A DNA stretch of 64,000 nt from Herbiconiux sp. SALV-R1 (GTDB lineage: Bacteria > Actinomycetota > Actinomycetes > Actinomycetales > Microbacteriaceae): contig NZ_CP053344.1 in assembly GCF_013113715.1 (NCBI RefSeq), forward strand, positions 434,001-498,000. The letters are read 5' to 3'. The notes below the pieces were generated by a model. It did no database searches, had not been told where the DNA came from, and saw nothing but the letters and a program-made list of their open reading frames with translations. The translations under genes and the position numbers were made by a program. Below, in pieces: positions 1 through 8,411 of this stretch (positions within the stretch are counted from its first letter, which is position 1; each line of letters begins with the position of its first letter).

Positions 1-1675
1 CGACGGAGACCCGGTGGTCGGCTCCGAGCGCGCCCACGCGCTGGGCGAGCGTCAGCAGCCGCCGCACCTTCTCGTCGAGGGTGTCGAGCGGCACCTCACC
101 CGTCTGCACGGCGGCGAGCAGCGCGTCGTCCCACACCCCGCCCGGTTGCCCGTCGGAGCCGGGCATGGCGAGATCCTGACCGGCCGACGCCGCGTCGAGC
201 GACCGCACCGCCGACCAGTCCGACACCACCACGCCGTCGAACCCCCACTCCGAGCGGAGCGGGTCGCGCAGCAGCCCGTGCTCGGTCATGCGCACGCCGT
301 CGACCGAGTTGTAGGCGCTCATCACCGTCCAGACGCCGGCGGCCACCGCATCCTCGAACGGGCGCAGGTAAAGCTCGCGCAGGGGCGCCTCGTCGACCTC
401 GACCGAGACGGTCATGCGCTCGGTCTCGGAGTCGTTCAGCACGTAGTGCTTGGCGCAGGCGCCGACGCCCCGGTCTTGCAGTCCCGCGATGTAGCGCACC
501 GCGAGGGCGGAGGTGAGGAGGGGGTCTTCCGAGAACGACTCGAACGACCGCCCGCCGAGCGGCGTGCGGTGCAGGTTCACGGTCGGCCCGAGCACGACGT
601 CGACACCGTGACGAGCGGCCTCGACGGCCAGCTGGGCGCCGACCTGGTAGGCCAGCGAGGGGTCCCAGCTCGCAGCAAGGGCGCCCGCCGAGGGGAGGTT
701 GAGCGAGGGCTGCCGTTCGTCCATCGAGGGGCCGCGCACCCCGGCCGGGCCGTCGGAGAGCACGATCGGGCGGAGGCCAATGCGCGGCACGGCCTCGGTG
801 GTCCAGAAGCCGCTTCCGCTGACCAGTGCGACCTTCTCCTCGGTCGTGAGGGCCGCGACCGCCTCGTCGATGGTGCGAACGGATGCGCGCGGCTGCAGCG
901 GAAAGCGCTCCAGCCAGGAATCGGCGGCCGCCAGGGCCTCTGCGAGCGGGGGGAGCTCGGGGTGCCAGCGCAGCTCCCACTCGAGGCCGAGATACCCATC
1001 GTACCCGCGTGCGTCGAGCTGGAGCAGCACCTCTTCGAGCGGCAGCGTGCCCGTGCCCGGGAGAACGGGAAGCGGTTCGCGGCGGCCCACGACGTCCTTG
1101 ATCTGCACGTGGCGGAGCCAGGGGGCCAGGAGTGCGGCGGTCGTGCTGACCGGCTCGCCGGCAGCCCACGGGTGCGCGATGTCCCAGATGGCGCCGACGC
1201 GCTCGTCGTCGACCGCGTCGAGCACGCGGGCGACCGCGAGGCCGGTGGAGTGGCTGTCATGGGTCTCGAGCCAGATGTCGACCCCCGCGTGGCCGGCGGC
1301 GGCCCGGAGGCGGCGCACCATCGCCGCGTCGCTGTCGTCTGGCAGGCGGTCGTCGCCGCCGGCGAACACGCGGATGGCGCCGAAACCCAGGTCGCGAGCG
1401 AGTTCGGCTTCGGCGCGCAAGGCGGCCAGCACCTGCGAGTCGTCGGAGCCGGGGCCGGCGAGGGTGACGTAGGTCGCGAGGCACACCCTCTCCAGGTCGC
1501 CGAGCGCGGCGGAGACGGCGGCCCGCTCCGACCGATCGAGACCGGGGTGCACCTCGGTGTCGTCGCTCGATCGCAACTCGAGCGCGTTCCAGCCCGATGC
1601 CGCCGCCAGCTCGGCGACTTCGGCGATGCCCGCGGTGGGACAGCCCAGGGTGGAGAATGCACGCCGTCGTGTCAT
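1..1675 (-). CDS. Fusion of sugar isomerase/epimerase TIM barrel with GH3 glycosidase (3' end cut by window)
   Basis: One uninterrupted reading frame starts at the ATG at 1675 (upstream TGAGGA, 8 nt) and runs off the left edge after about 558 codons. Residues 1-265 resemble the xylose-isomerase-like/AP-endonuclease-2 TIM barrel (STLGCP start, WLETHDSH, WDIAHPW, HVQIKD, GYLGLEWE). From about residue 270 the protein is a glycoside hydrolase family 3 catalytic domain: VLGPTVNLHR, SFSEDP, CAKHYVLNDSE, VMSAYNSVDG and GFDGVVVSDWSA, where Asp486 is the expected nucleophile. It follows the LacI gene and ABC importer on the same strand. I checked the frame across the junction (near 870-960) and found no stop or shift, so the fusion looks real. 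Inferred role: intracellular glycoside cleavage coupled to sugar isomerisation or epimerisation. The substrate is unknown. Confidence 0.85.
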   Translation of the reverse strand, partial: MTRRRAFSTLGCPTAGIAEVAELAAASGWNALELRSSDDTEVHPGLDRSERAAVSAALGDLERVCLATYVTLAGPGSDDSQVLAALRAEAELARDLGFGAIRVFAGGDDRLPDDSDAAMVRRLRAAAGHAGVDIWLETHDSHSTGLAVARVLDAVDDERVGAIWDIAHPWAAGEPVSTTAALLAPWLRHVQIKDVVGRREPLPVLPGTGTLPLEEVLLQLDARGYDGYLGLEWELRWHPELPPLAEALAAADSWLERFPLQPRASVRTIDEAVAALTTEEKVALVSGSGFWTTEAVPRIGLRPIVLSDGPAGVRGPSMDERQPSLNLPSAGALAASWDPSLAYQVGAQLAVEAARHGVDVVLGPTVNLHRTPLGGRSFESFSEDPLLTSALAVRYIAGLQDRGVGACAKHYVLNDSETERMTVSVEVDEAPLRELYLRPFEDAVAAGVWTVMSAYNSVDGVRMTEHGLLRDPLRSEWGFDGVVVSDWSAVRSLDAASAGQDLAMPGSDGQPGGVWDDALLAAVQTGEVPLDTLDEKVRRLLTLAQRVGALGADHRVSV

Positions 1676-1742
1676 GAATCGGATCCTCAGGAGTGTGGTT
1701 GCAGCGATGTGGCGCCATGGTGAAACGCTATAGAGACACTAC

Positions 1743-1765
1743 AGAAACAAAGGGTAGAAACAAAG
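1743..1765. repeat. Tandem 10-bp direct repeat upstream of the GH3 fusion
   Basis: AGAAACAAAG occurs at 1743-1752 and again at 1756-1765, 13 bp apart, in a short AT-rich patch of an otherwise GC-rich 222-bp gap between the LacI stop and the fusion gene start. A GAAACGCTATAG stretch follows at 1722-1733. The position fits a regulatory site for the fusion gene, but I see no convincing paired -35/-10 boxes, and the protein that binds it is unknown. Confidence 0.35.
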
Positions 1766-1897
1766 CGCAACACCTGGATTCGTCGGGCAGAGCGGAACCC
1801 CGTGCGCGACCGCAGCCGCGCCGGACGGGGAGCGTGGGTGGGGGCGGTGCCCGTCGGAGTCGCGAGTGGCCCGAGCGGTGCCGGGGCGGCGCGAAGC

Positions 1898-2977
1898 CTA
1901 GGCCCGGGGCGGCGCCACGGAGTCGCGCACCACGACGTGGGTGCCGAGCTCGACCGAGGAACCGGGCATGCCTGCGAGCGGCTTCTCCACGGCGAGGCGG
2001 GCCGCCTCCCAGCCGAGGTCGAAGACCGGCAGGTGCACGGTGGTGAGGTTGGGGCGCACCTGGAGGGCGACCTCGTTGTCGTCGTAGCCGACCACCGAGA
2101 TGTCTTCCGGCACGTCGACACCGGCGTCGTGCAGGGCCCGCACCACCTCGACGGCGTGGAAGTCGCTGTTCGTGACGACGCCCGTCACCTCGGGGTGCTC
2201 CTCGAGCAGTCGCCGGGTGTTGGAGTAGGTGGGGTCGGTGATGCGGATGCGCCGGCTGCTGCTCGGCTGGAACTCTTCCGTGTAGGCCACCTCGAGTTCT
2301 AGGCCGAGCGTGCCGAGCGCGCGGCGTACACCGCGCAGGCGGCCCTCGGTGGTGGAGTGGTTGCGTTGCCCGCCCACCCACGCGATGCGCCGGTGCCCCT
2401 TGGAGGCGAGGTAGCTCGCGATGGCGAAGGCGCCGCCCTCGTTGTCGTAGCCGACGTCGAGGGTGCCGGGGTGCGCTCCGATGCCGGGGCGCGCGCAGAG
2501 CACCAGCCGGGCGTCGACCTCGCCCAGCATGGTGAGGTAGTCGCCGATGCGCCCGGCGTAGTCGTCGGTGCGCTGCATGCCGCCGACGAAGACGAGTGCG
2601 TCGAGCTCGCGCTGGCGGGCGGCCAGGCGCACGATGTCCCGCTCGCGGTCGAGGTCGCCCTCGGTGGGGAAGATGGTGCAGATGCGACCGTTCTCCGCCG
2701 CGGCTGCATCGATGCCGGCGGTGACGCCCGAGACCAGCGACGACCGCACATCCGACACGATCACCCCGATGGTGCGGGTGGCCTCGCGCCGGCGGGTGCG
2801 CGATTCGGAGTAGCCGAGCTCCCGCATCGCCTCGACCACCTTCTCGCGGGTCGCGCCCGAGATCGGGTAGCTGCCCGAGAGTACGCGGGAGGCGGTCGAC
2901 AGGGAGACCCCGGCGAGGGCGGCGACCTCGCGGAGATTCGCTCGGCGTGCCGGGTTCTCGGCGGCGGCTTCGTTCAT
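1898..2977 (-). CDS. LacI-family transcriptional regulator
   Basis: This is a 359-residue DNA-binding repressor. The N-terminal helix-turn-helix is ANLREVAALAGVSLSTASRVLSG, with the hinge at about residues 55-65. A periplasmic-binding-protein-like sensor domain follows (GVIVSDV, VVGYDDNEVALQ, TTVHLPVFDLGW), and the C-terminus ends VVVRDSV as is usual. I chose the ATG at 2977 because AGGAGG lies 5 nt upstream. An in-frame GTG at 2995 would precede that Shine-Dalgarno. The gene lies 58 bp downstream of the MalG-type permease and upstream of the GH3 fusion on the same strand, so it is probably the local regulator of this importer-hydrolase cluster. The effector sugar cannot be told from sequence. 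Confidence 0.9.
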   Translation of the reverse strand: MNEAAAENPARRANLREVAALAGVSLSTASRVLSGSYPISGATREKVVEAMRELGYSESRTRRREATRTIGVIVSDVRSSLVSGVTAGIDAAAAENGRICTIFPTEGDLDRERDIVRLAARQRELDALVFVGGMQRTDDYAGRIGDYLTMLGEVDARLVLCARPGIGAHPGTLDVGYDNEGGAFAIASYLASKGHRRIAWVGGQRNHSTTEGRLRGVRRALGTLGLELEVAYTEEFQPSSSRRIRITDPTYSNTRRLLEEHPEVTGVVTNSDFHAVEVVRALHDAGVDVPEDISVVGYDDNEVALQVRPNLTTVHLPVFDLGWEAARLAVEKPLAGMPGSSVELGTHVVVRDSVAPPRA

Positions 2978-3035
2978 CGCGACCTCCTCACGCACTCCAT
3001 CCCACCGACACTAGCTCAGCCGATTCTCGGCGGCG

Positions 3036-3998
3036 TCACCCCTTGATGCCGTTCGCCATGCCGACGCTGCGGAGGAACTGGCGCTGGAAGATGAGGAAGA
3101 GCACGATCGGCACGAGCAGCGACAGGAACAGCGCCGCCATCATCGCCGAGTACTCCAGCGAGGGTTCCACCCGCGGCAGCGCCACCGAGATGGGCTGCAC
3201 GTTCGGGTCGGGCAGCACGAGCAGCGGCCACAGGTACTCCTTGTACGCCGACACGCAGCTGAGCAGCGCGAGCACGCTGATGATGGGCCGCGACAGCGGG
3301 ATGACGATCGACCAGAGCACCCGCACCGGCCCCGCCCCGTCGATGCGGGCGGCCTCGATGAGCTCCCGGGGGATGGAGTCGAAGAACCGCTTGGCCAGCA
3401 CGAGCGAGAAGGCGCTGGCGCCGGCCGGCAGCCACACCGCCCACATCGAGTTGAGCAGGCTGATGCCGAGCCCCGGCAGGTCGAGCACGGTGAGGTAGAG
3501 CGGCACCAGGGAGATGACACCCGGGATGAACAGGGTGGCCAGCACCGCCCAGTACACCACCGCCCCCCAGCGCGGCCGCAGGATCGACAGGCAGTAGGCG
3601 CCGGTGATGCAGACCACGAGCGTGACCGCCGCGCTGCCGAGTGCCAGCCAGAGGGTGTTGAGAAGGTACTTGTAGATGCCGAGCTCGTTCCAGACCACGG
3701 CGTAGTTGGAGAAGTCGATTCCCGACGGCCACCAGCCGAGGGGGTCGCGGATGAGGTCGCCGGTGGTCGAGATCGACGCCTTGGCCAGCCAGATCATGGG
3801 GAACACCGCCGCGACGACGAGGCCCACGAAGACCAGGACCTGGACGATCCGCAGCGTCCACCGCACGGTCGGGTTGTTGCGGTCGCCCCACGAGACCGCC
3901 GACCTCGCCTCCTCGTCGTCGGGCTTGGGGGTGCGTCGCCAGAAACCCCGGTCACGCACGGGTGCCGCGGCCTCCTCGCGGATGTCGAGGTCAGTCAT
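3036..3998 (-). CDS. Sugar ABC transporter permease (MalG type)
   Basis: A 320-residue inner-membrane permease of the carbohydrate-uptake-1 family. An N-terminal cytoplasmic tail of about 45 residues is followed by six predicted membrane segments (for example VLVFVGLVVAAVFPMIWL and AVLATLFIPGVISLVPLYL). The ATPase-docking EAA loop is present (EAARIDGAGPVRVLWSIVIP), and the end MANGIKG is typical of MalG homologues. It overlaps the preceding permease by 8 bp, which indicates translational coupling. No ATP-binding subunit is encoded nearby, so a shared MsiK-like ATPase elsewhere in the genome is inferred, as is usual in actinobacteria. Confidence 0.93.
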   Translation of the reverse strand: MTDLDIREEAAAPVRDRGFWRRTPKPDDEEARSAVSWGDRNNPTVRWTLRIVQVLVFVGLVVAAVFPMIWLAKASISTTGDLIRDPLGWWPSGIDFSNYAVVWNELGIYKYLLNTLWLALGSAAVTLVVCITGAYCLSILRPRWGAVVYWAVLATLFIPGVISLVPLYLTVLDLPGLGISLLNSMWAVWLPAGASAFSLVLAKRFFDSIPRELIEAARIDGAGPVRVLWSIVIPLSRPIISVLALLSCVSAYKEYLWPLLVLPDPNVQPISVALPRVEPSLEYSAMMAALFLSLLVPIVLFLIFQRQFLRSVGMANGIKG

Positions 3999-4959
3999 TG
4001 TCGCTCCATCTCCGGGTGGCGAACTGGTACGCGATCGAGATCAGCGCCAGTGCGAGCGCCAGCAGAACGCTGAGCGCCGCAGCTGCGCCGTAGTTGGAGT
4101 TCACGAAGCCGTACTGGTAGATCATCATCAGCACCGTGATCGAGGCGTTGTTCGGCCCGCCGCCGGTGAGCAGCTTGGGCTCGTTGAACACCTGCAGGGT
4201 GCCGATGATCTGCAGCAGGAGCAGGATCAGCACGATTCCCCGGATCTGGGGGAGCGTGACGTGCCAGATGCGCCGCCAGACCCCCGCGCCGTCGAGTTCG
4301 GCCGCCTCGTAGAGCTCGGGTCGCACGCCGCCGAGAGCGGCGAGGTAGATGATGACCGCGGTACCGGCCCCGGCCCAGGTGCTGGCCACCACCATCGAGG
4401 GGATGACCATCTGCTCGGAGTTCAGCCACGCGAAGGGGCCCAGCCCGACGGTGCCCAGGATCGAGTTGAGCAGGCCCTCCTCGCCCGGCAGGTACATGAC
4501 CTTCCAGAGCAGGATGCCGACGACGGGAGGGATGACCACCGGCAGGTAGGCGAGGGCGCTGTACAGGCCCTTGCGTCGCCGCAGCTCGGCCATCACCACC
4601 GCCAGGGCGAGCGGGAGCGGCGCGCCGATGAGGAGCGACAGCCCGGTGAAGAGCACGGTGTTGGCGACCGCCTTGGGCAGCACGGGGTCGGTCAGCACGA
4701 ATTCGAAGTTCGACCAGCCCACCCAGGTGGTGGTGAGGAAGTTCGTCTTCTGCAACGACAGCACGACTCCGCTGACGATGGGGCCCCAGGCGAAGTACGC
4801 GAAGATGATCACGAGCGGGGCGCCGAAGACGATGGCCCAGATGCCGCCGCCCTTCACCCAGCGCGAGAAGCGCATGCGGAGGGAACGACGGGGTGCCGCC
4901 CCGACCCCCAAGTCCTTGAAGGCTCGGGAGCCGGAGGCGGCTGTGCGTTGCTGCATCAT
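3991..4959 (-). CDS. Sugar ABC transporter permease (MalF type)
   Basis: A 322-residue inner-membrane permease, partner of the MalG-type protein encoded immediately downstream. Membrane segments begin with GGIWAIVFGAPLVIIFAYFAW. The EAA motif is YEAAELDGAGVWRRIWHVTLPQI, followed by the typical LLLLQIIGTLQVFNEPKLLTGGGP loop region that marks MalF/UgpA homologues. Two consecutive ATG codons (4959 and 4956) are both possible starts. It lies 19 bp downstream of the solute-binding protein and forms one operon with it. Substrate not determinable, but an oligosaccharide or glycoside is likely from the neighbouring hydrolases. Confidence 0.93.
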   Translation of the reverse strand: MMQQRTAASGSRAFKDLGVGAAPRRSLRMRFSRWVKGGGIWAIVFGAPLVIIFAYFAWGPIVSGVVLSLQKTNFLTTTWVGWSNFEFVLTDPVLPKAVANTVLFTGLSLLIGAPLPLALAVVMAELRRRKGLYSALAYLPVVIPPVVGILLWKVMYLPGEEGLLNSILGTVGLGPFAWLNSEQMVIPSMVVASTWAGAGTAVIIYLAALGGVRPELYEAAELDGAGVWRRIWHVTLPQIRGIVLILLLLQIIGTLQVFNEPKLLTGGGPNNASITVLMMIYQYGFVNSNYGAAAALSVLLALALALISIAYQFATRRWSDND

Positions 4960-4978
4960 GAGTTGCTGAGTGCTCCGG

Positions 4979-6352
4979 TCATCCCTGCGAGATGATGCGA
5001 TCGATGCGCGACGAGGCGTCGGAGACGAGAGTCTCGATGTCGGCGTTCTCGTCGGTCAGCGCCTGCTGCACCGTGGGAGCGAGATCGGCGTAGACCTCCT
5101 GCGCGCGGGTGGCGGGCTCGGGCACCAGCGGGATCACCGACAGGGAGTCGGTGTAGCCGGTGAAGTGCGCGGGGTCGACGTTGATGTAGTCGGCGATCCA
5201 CTCTCGGTACTGCTCGTACGCCTCGGGGCTGAGCGGAGACAGGCCCGGAAGCCCCACCACTCCGCCGTCGGCGACGACGGCCTGCGCATTCGCCACGGCC
5301 GTCTCCTCGTCGGTGAACTTGCCGAAGTAGTAGTAGTCGACCCACTCGGCGGCCGCGGTGAGCTGTTCCGGCGTCGACTTCGGGTTGAACATCTGCACGT
5401 TGCCCGAGAGTAGGGCGCCCTCCTCGCCGCCGGCCTGCGGAACGTGGGTGGCCCCGATCGTCGACAGGTCGATCTCGTAGACGTTGTTCAGCCACTCATA
5501 GGTCTGCACAGGGGCGATGAACATGCCGGCGCGGTTCGCGGCGTACTCCTGCATGAGCGTCTTCAGGCTGAACAGCACCGTCGAGCCCATCGACTTGTCG
5601 GTCCAGTACATGTCGTGAACGGTCTTCAGGGCGTCGACACCCTCGGGGCTGTCGAGCGTCACCTCGCCCCCGGTGGGGTCTTCGACGGTGCCGCCGTGGG
5701 AGTACACGGTGGCGGTGTAGATCCAGCCGCCCTGGCCCTCCTCCGTCATCTGCAGGTAGCCCGGCGCGCCGGTCTTCTCGGTGATGGTCTTGGCGGCCTC
5801 GCGCACCTCGTCCCAGGTGGCCGGCGGGTCGTCGGGGTCGAGCCCGGCCTGCTCGAACAGCTGGCGGTTGTAGATGAGGCCGAGTGCGTCGACCGAGGTC
5901 GGGATGCCGTAGATGTTGCCCGCGTCGTCTTGCGCCTGCTTCAGCGTGTCGGGGTTCACGCGCTCGACGATGCCGAGCGGCTCGACGATGCCCGTGATGT
6001 CGGCGACCTGGCCGTTGTCGATCACCTGCTGCGTGTTGGTGAAGGGCACCGACATGACGGTCGGCATGGTGCCTCCGGCCACAAGGGCCGAGAAGGAGCC
6101 GTTGTCCCAGCGCGTCTCGCTGGTCTCGATGGTCACGTTCGGGTGGGCCTCCTCGAAGGAGTCGACAGCGTCGAGGAAGCCCTTGCGGGCGGCCTCGGCC
6201 TGCGTGCTCGGCAGATCGCCGACCGTGATGGTGACGGGTGCGTCAGGGTCGACCTGTGGGGTGGCGGGGGCGCTCGCGGTGCAGCCTGCTGCGGCCAGCG
6301 CGAGCGCGCCGACCGCGACGGCGGCGATGCCGTGTCGAATTCGGAGCTTCAT
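4979..6352 (-). CDS. Extracellular solute-binding lipoprotein of sugar ABC importer
   Basis: A 457-residue family-1 solute-binding protein. The signal peptide (MKLRIRHGIAAVAVGALALA) ends in a lipobox AAAGC, so Cys24 should be lipidated and the mature protein anchored outside the membrane. The rest matches MalE/UgpB-like binding proteins: ITVGDLPS, an SFEEAHPNVTIET segment, GIPTSVDALGLIYNRQLFEQAG, and WDEVREAAKTI. It is the first gene of a minus-strand operon (binding protein, MalF, MalG, LacI, GH3 fusion), transcribed away from a LacI-esterase-rhamnosidase operon with a 146-bp shared promoter region. A complex glycoside is the likely ligand, by context only. Confidence 0.93.
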   Translation of the reverse strand: MKLRIRHGIAAVAVGALALAAAGCTASAPATPQVDPDAPVTITVGDLPSTQAEAARKGFLDAVDSFEEAHPNVTIETSETRWDNGSFSALVAGGTMPTVMSVPFTNTQQVIDNGQVADITGIVEPLGIVERVNPDTLKQAQDDAGNIYGIPTSVDALGLIYNRQLFEQAGLDPDDPPATWDEVREAAKTITEKTGAPGYLQMTEEGQGGWIYTATVYSHGGTVEDPTGGEVTLDSPEGVDALKTVHDMYWTDKSMGSTVLFSLKTLMQEYAANRAGMFIAPVQTYEWLNNVYEIDLSTIGATHVPQAGGEEGALLSGNVQMFNPKSTPEQLTAAAEWVDYYYFGKFTDEETAVANAQAVVADGGVVGLPGLSPLSPEAYEQYREWIADYINVDPAHFTGYTDSLSVIPLVPEPATRAQEVYADLAPTVQQALTDENADIETLVSDASSRIDRIISQG

Positions 6353-6433
6353 CGTTGAGTCTCATTCTCTCTTGGGCACTGTCTCGTGGGAGTGCGGAGA
6401 TCACGAGTGACCCCCGACGATTGGCGATGCTAG

Positions 6434-6447
6434 TTGAACTATTTCAA
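6434..6447. promoter_or_regulatory. Candidate LacI-type operator between divergent operons
   Basis: TTGAACTATTTCAA is a perfect 14-bp inverted repeat (TTGAA arms, CTAT centre). It lies in the 146-bp region between the binding-protein gene (minus) and the LacI gene at 6499 (plus). Size and place fit an operator of the adjacent LacI protein controlling both directions. No binding data exist here. Confidence 0.55.
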
Positions 6448-6498
6448 ATGTGCAAGGATGGACGCAGCACGAACCGGATGCACCAGGAGAGCGGGAAG

Positions 6499-7497
6499 AT
6501 GGCCGAAGAAACACCGATGTCGATCGCCGATGTCGCCAAGCGCGCCCGAGTCTCCGTCGGCACCGTCTCCAACGCTTTGAACCATCCTGAACGGGTTTCG
6601 AACGCCACGCTGCGCCGCGTCCGTACTGCGATCGACGAGCTGGGCTGGACGCCCTCGGGGCGTGCCCGCAAGGCGCCGGGGCGTCTGGAGACCATGGGGG
6701 TGGTGCTGGTCGATGCGTCGTCATCGCGCGCCGCCGTGCTCGAGGGCATTCAGGAGCGCATCCGTCGCACCGACGTCGAAGCGTTGACGGCCTTCACCGA
6801 CGGAGACGGGGAGCGGGTGCGCGGCGCGCTCAACGCCTTCGAGCGGCTCGGCATGCACAGCGTCATCCTCGAATCGGGGGAGGGTACCGACCAGCTGGCC
6901 GAAGCGCTCACCTCTCGTGGCACGACCGTGGTGATCGCCGGTGCTACCGGCTCGCCACGACTGTCCTCGGCCGCCGTCGACGACGAGAGCGCGAGCCGGC
7001 TGGCGATCGAGCACCTCCTGGCGGGCGGGCGCCGGCGCATCGTGCTCGCGCACGACGGTCGCGAAGCAGGCCGGTCGGCCGATCGGGCCGCTGCCGCGAG
7101 GGCGACCGTGACCGAGGCCGGGCTCGACCCCGACGCGGTGCTGATCGAACAGCTCCTGCCGGGTGCGGGCGCGGCGGGCGGGCGTGCGGCGAGCGAGTTC
7201 CTGCTTGACCGGCGGGTGCTCTTCGACGCCTTGGTCTTCCCCGACGACGCCTCGGCCATCGGCGCCTGGCAGAACCTCGACGGCCACGGCCGGGCGGTGC
7301 CCGACGACGTCGCCGTCGTCGGATGCGGCGATTCCGCCGAGAGCTCGGCGGTCGGCATCACGAGCGTCCGTCTCCCGCTGCACGCCGTCGGTTACCACTG
7401 CGCCGACATGCTGCTCGCCCAGCGCCGCGACCCCCGCTCCGCCCGCGTGAGGCAGACCCTCCCCGTCGACCTCGTGATCCGGAAGTCCTCGCGATGA
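6499..7497 (+). CDS. LacI-family transcriptional regulator
   Basis: A 332-residue repressor with the helix-turn-helix SIADVAKRARVSVGTVSNALNHPERV close to the N-terminus, hinge near GRARKAPGRLETMGVVLVD, and a sugar-binding-fold sensor domain (VAVVGCGDSAESSAVGITSVRLPLHAVGYHCADML). The start ATG at 6499 places the HTH 7 residues in, as usual; the open frame extends upstream but carries no family sequence. The stop overlaps the next start (ATGA at 7494-7497), so it heads a four-gene operon with the esterase, rhamnosidase and HAD phosphatase. It probably senses a rhamnoside or its product and binds the dyad at 6434. Confidence 0.9.
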   Translation: MAEETPMSIADVAKRARVSVGTVSNALNHPERVSNATLRRVRTAIDELGWTPSGRARKAPGRLETMGVVLVDASSSRAAVLEGIQERIRRTDVEALTAFTDGDGERVRGALNAFERLGMHSVILESGEGTDQLAEALTSRGTTVVIAGATGSPRLSSAAVDDESASRLAIEHLLAGGRRRIVLAHDGREAGRSADRAAAARATVTEAGLDPDAVLIEQLLPGAGAAGGRAASEFLLDRRVLFDALVFPDDASAIGAWQNLDGHGRAVPDDVAVVGCGDSAESSAVGITSVRLPLHAVGYHCADMLLAQRRDPRSARVRQTLPVDLVIRKSSR

Positions 7498-8411
7498 CAC
7501 TGAACCCGCTCCTCCGTGAGACGCTGGCCGGGGTCGTCGACTGGGACGACTACGAACGCGTCCTCGCCACCCTCACCGAAGGCTACCGTCCTCCGCCCGT
7601 CACGGTGGAGCACCGATCCGTGATCGGCCCCGGCGGCCTCGTCGCCCTCCGGCTGTACCGTGCCGAGGGGGCCGGGGAACGGATGCCCGGTCTGCTGTGG
7701 GTGCACGGCGGCGGCTTCACCGGCGGCTCGGTCGACATGCCGGAGGCCGATGTCGTCGCCCGCGAGCTCGCCCACCGGGCGGGTGCTCTGGTGGTCACCG
7801 TCGACTACCGGCTCGCCGGCCCCGGCACGCTCTTCCCCGCCCCGCTCGACGACGTGCAGGCCGCGTGGACGTGGTTCGTCGAGCACGCCGAGGCCGTCGG
7901 GGCCGACCCTCGCCGGCTGCAGCTCGGCGGGTGCTCCGCCGGCGGGAACCTGGCGGTCGCCGCCGCCCGCCGCCAGGTCGACTCCGGGCTCGCGAGCCCG
8001 GCCGGGCTGCTGATCGGATACCCCACCCTGCACTTCCCGACACCGGCCAGCGTGGGGCTCGGGGCCGAGGAGCTGCCGGAGATCCTGCGGTTCACGCCCG
8101 AGCACAATCTGAGCATCCTGCAGGGCTATCTCGGCCGCATCCACGACATCCCGGCCGAGGTCATGCCCGGGCTCGGCTCGGTCGAGGGCCTCCCGCCCAC
8201 CCATCTCGCGCTCAGCGGGGTCGACGAACTCCGGGCCTCCGGCGAGCTGTTCGCCCGGCAACTGCGATCCGTGGGCGTCGATGTCGTGGTCGACGTCGCG
8301 GAGGGGCTTCCGCACGGGCACCTGAACATCCCGCCCGTGCCCGCCCTGCCGGAGATCGACCGGAGCCTCTCCCTTCTCGCGGAGGCCCTCCGGGCGGGGG
8401 CGGCGGCATGA
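7494..8411 (+). CDS. Alpha/beta-hydrolase, HSL-type carboxylesterase
   Basis: A 305-residue cytoplasmic esterase with no signal peptide. Landmarks: oxyanion-hole HGGGFTGG at about residue 71, DYRLAG, nucleophile elbow GCSAGGN (a Cys replaces the usual Asp of GDSAGG), a distal acid in SGVDELR, and catalytic His in GLPHGHLN. The family hydrolyses short acyl esters. It is translationally coupled at both ends to the LacI and rhamnosidase genes, which suggests that it removes acetyl or other acyl groups from an imported rhamnoside before or after glycoside cleavage. That pairing is an inference; no substrate can be read from the sequence. Confidence 0.88.
   Translation: MTLNPLLRETLAGVVDWDDYERVLATLTEGYRPPPVTVEHRSVIGPGGLVALRLYRAEGAGERMPGLLWVHGGGFTGGSVDMPEADVVARELAHRAGALVVTVDYRLAGPGTLFPAPLDDVQAAWTWFVEHAEAVGADPRRLQLGGCSAGGNLAVAAARRQVDSGLASPAGLLIGYPTLHFPTPASVGLGAEELPEILRFTPEHNLSILQGYLGRIHDIPAEVMPGLGSVEGLPPTHLALSGVDELRASGELFARQLRSVGVDVVVDVAEGLPHGHLNIPPVPALPEIDRSLSLLAEALRAGAAA

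Noticed and set aside
14-1723. 569-codon plus-strand open frame at the left edge
   Set aside because: The minus strand encodes recognisable isomerase and GH3 motifs over the same span; the plus frame has none.
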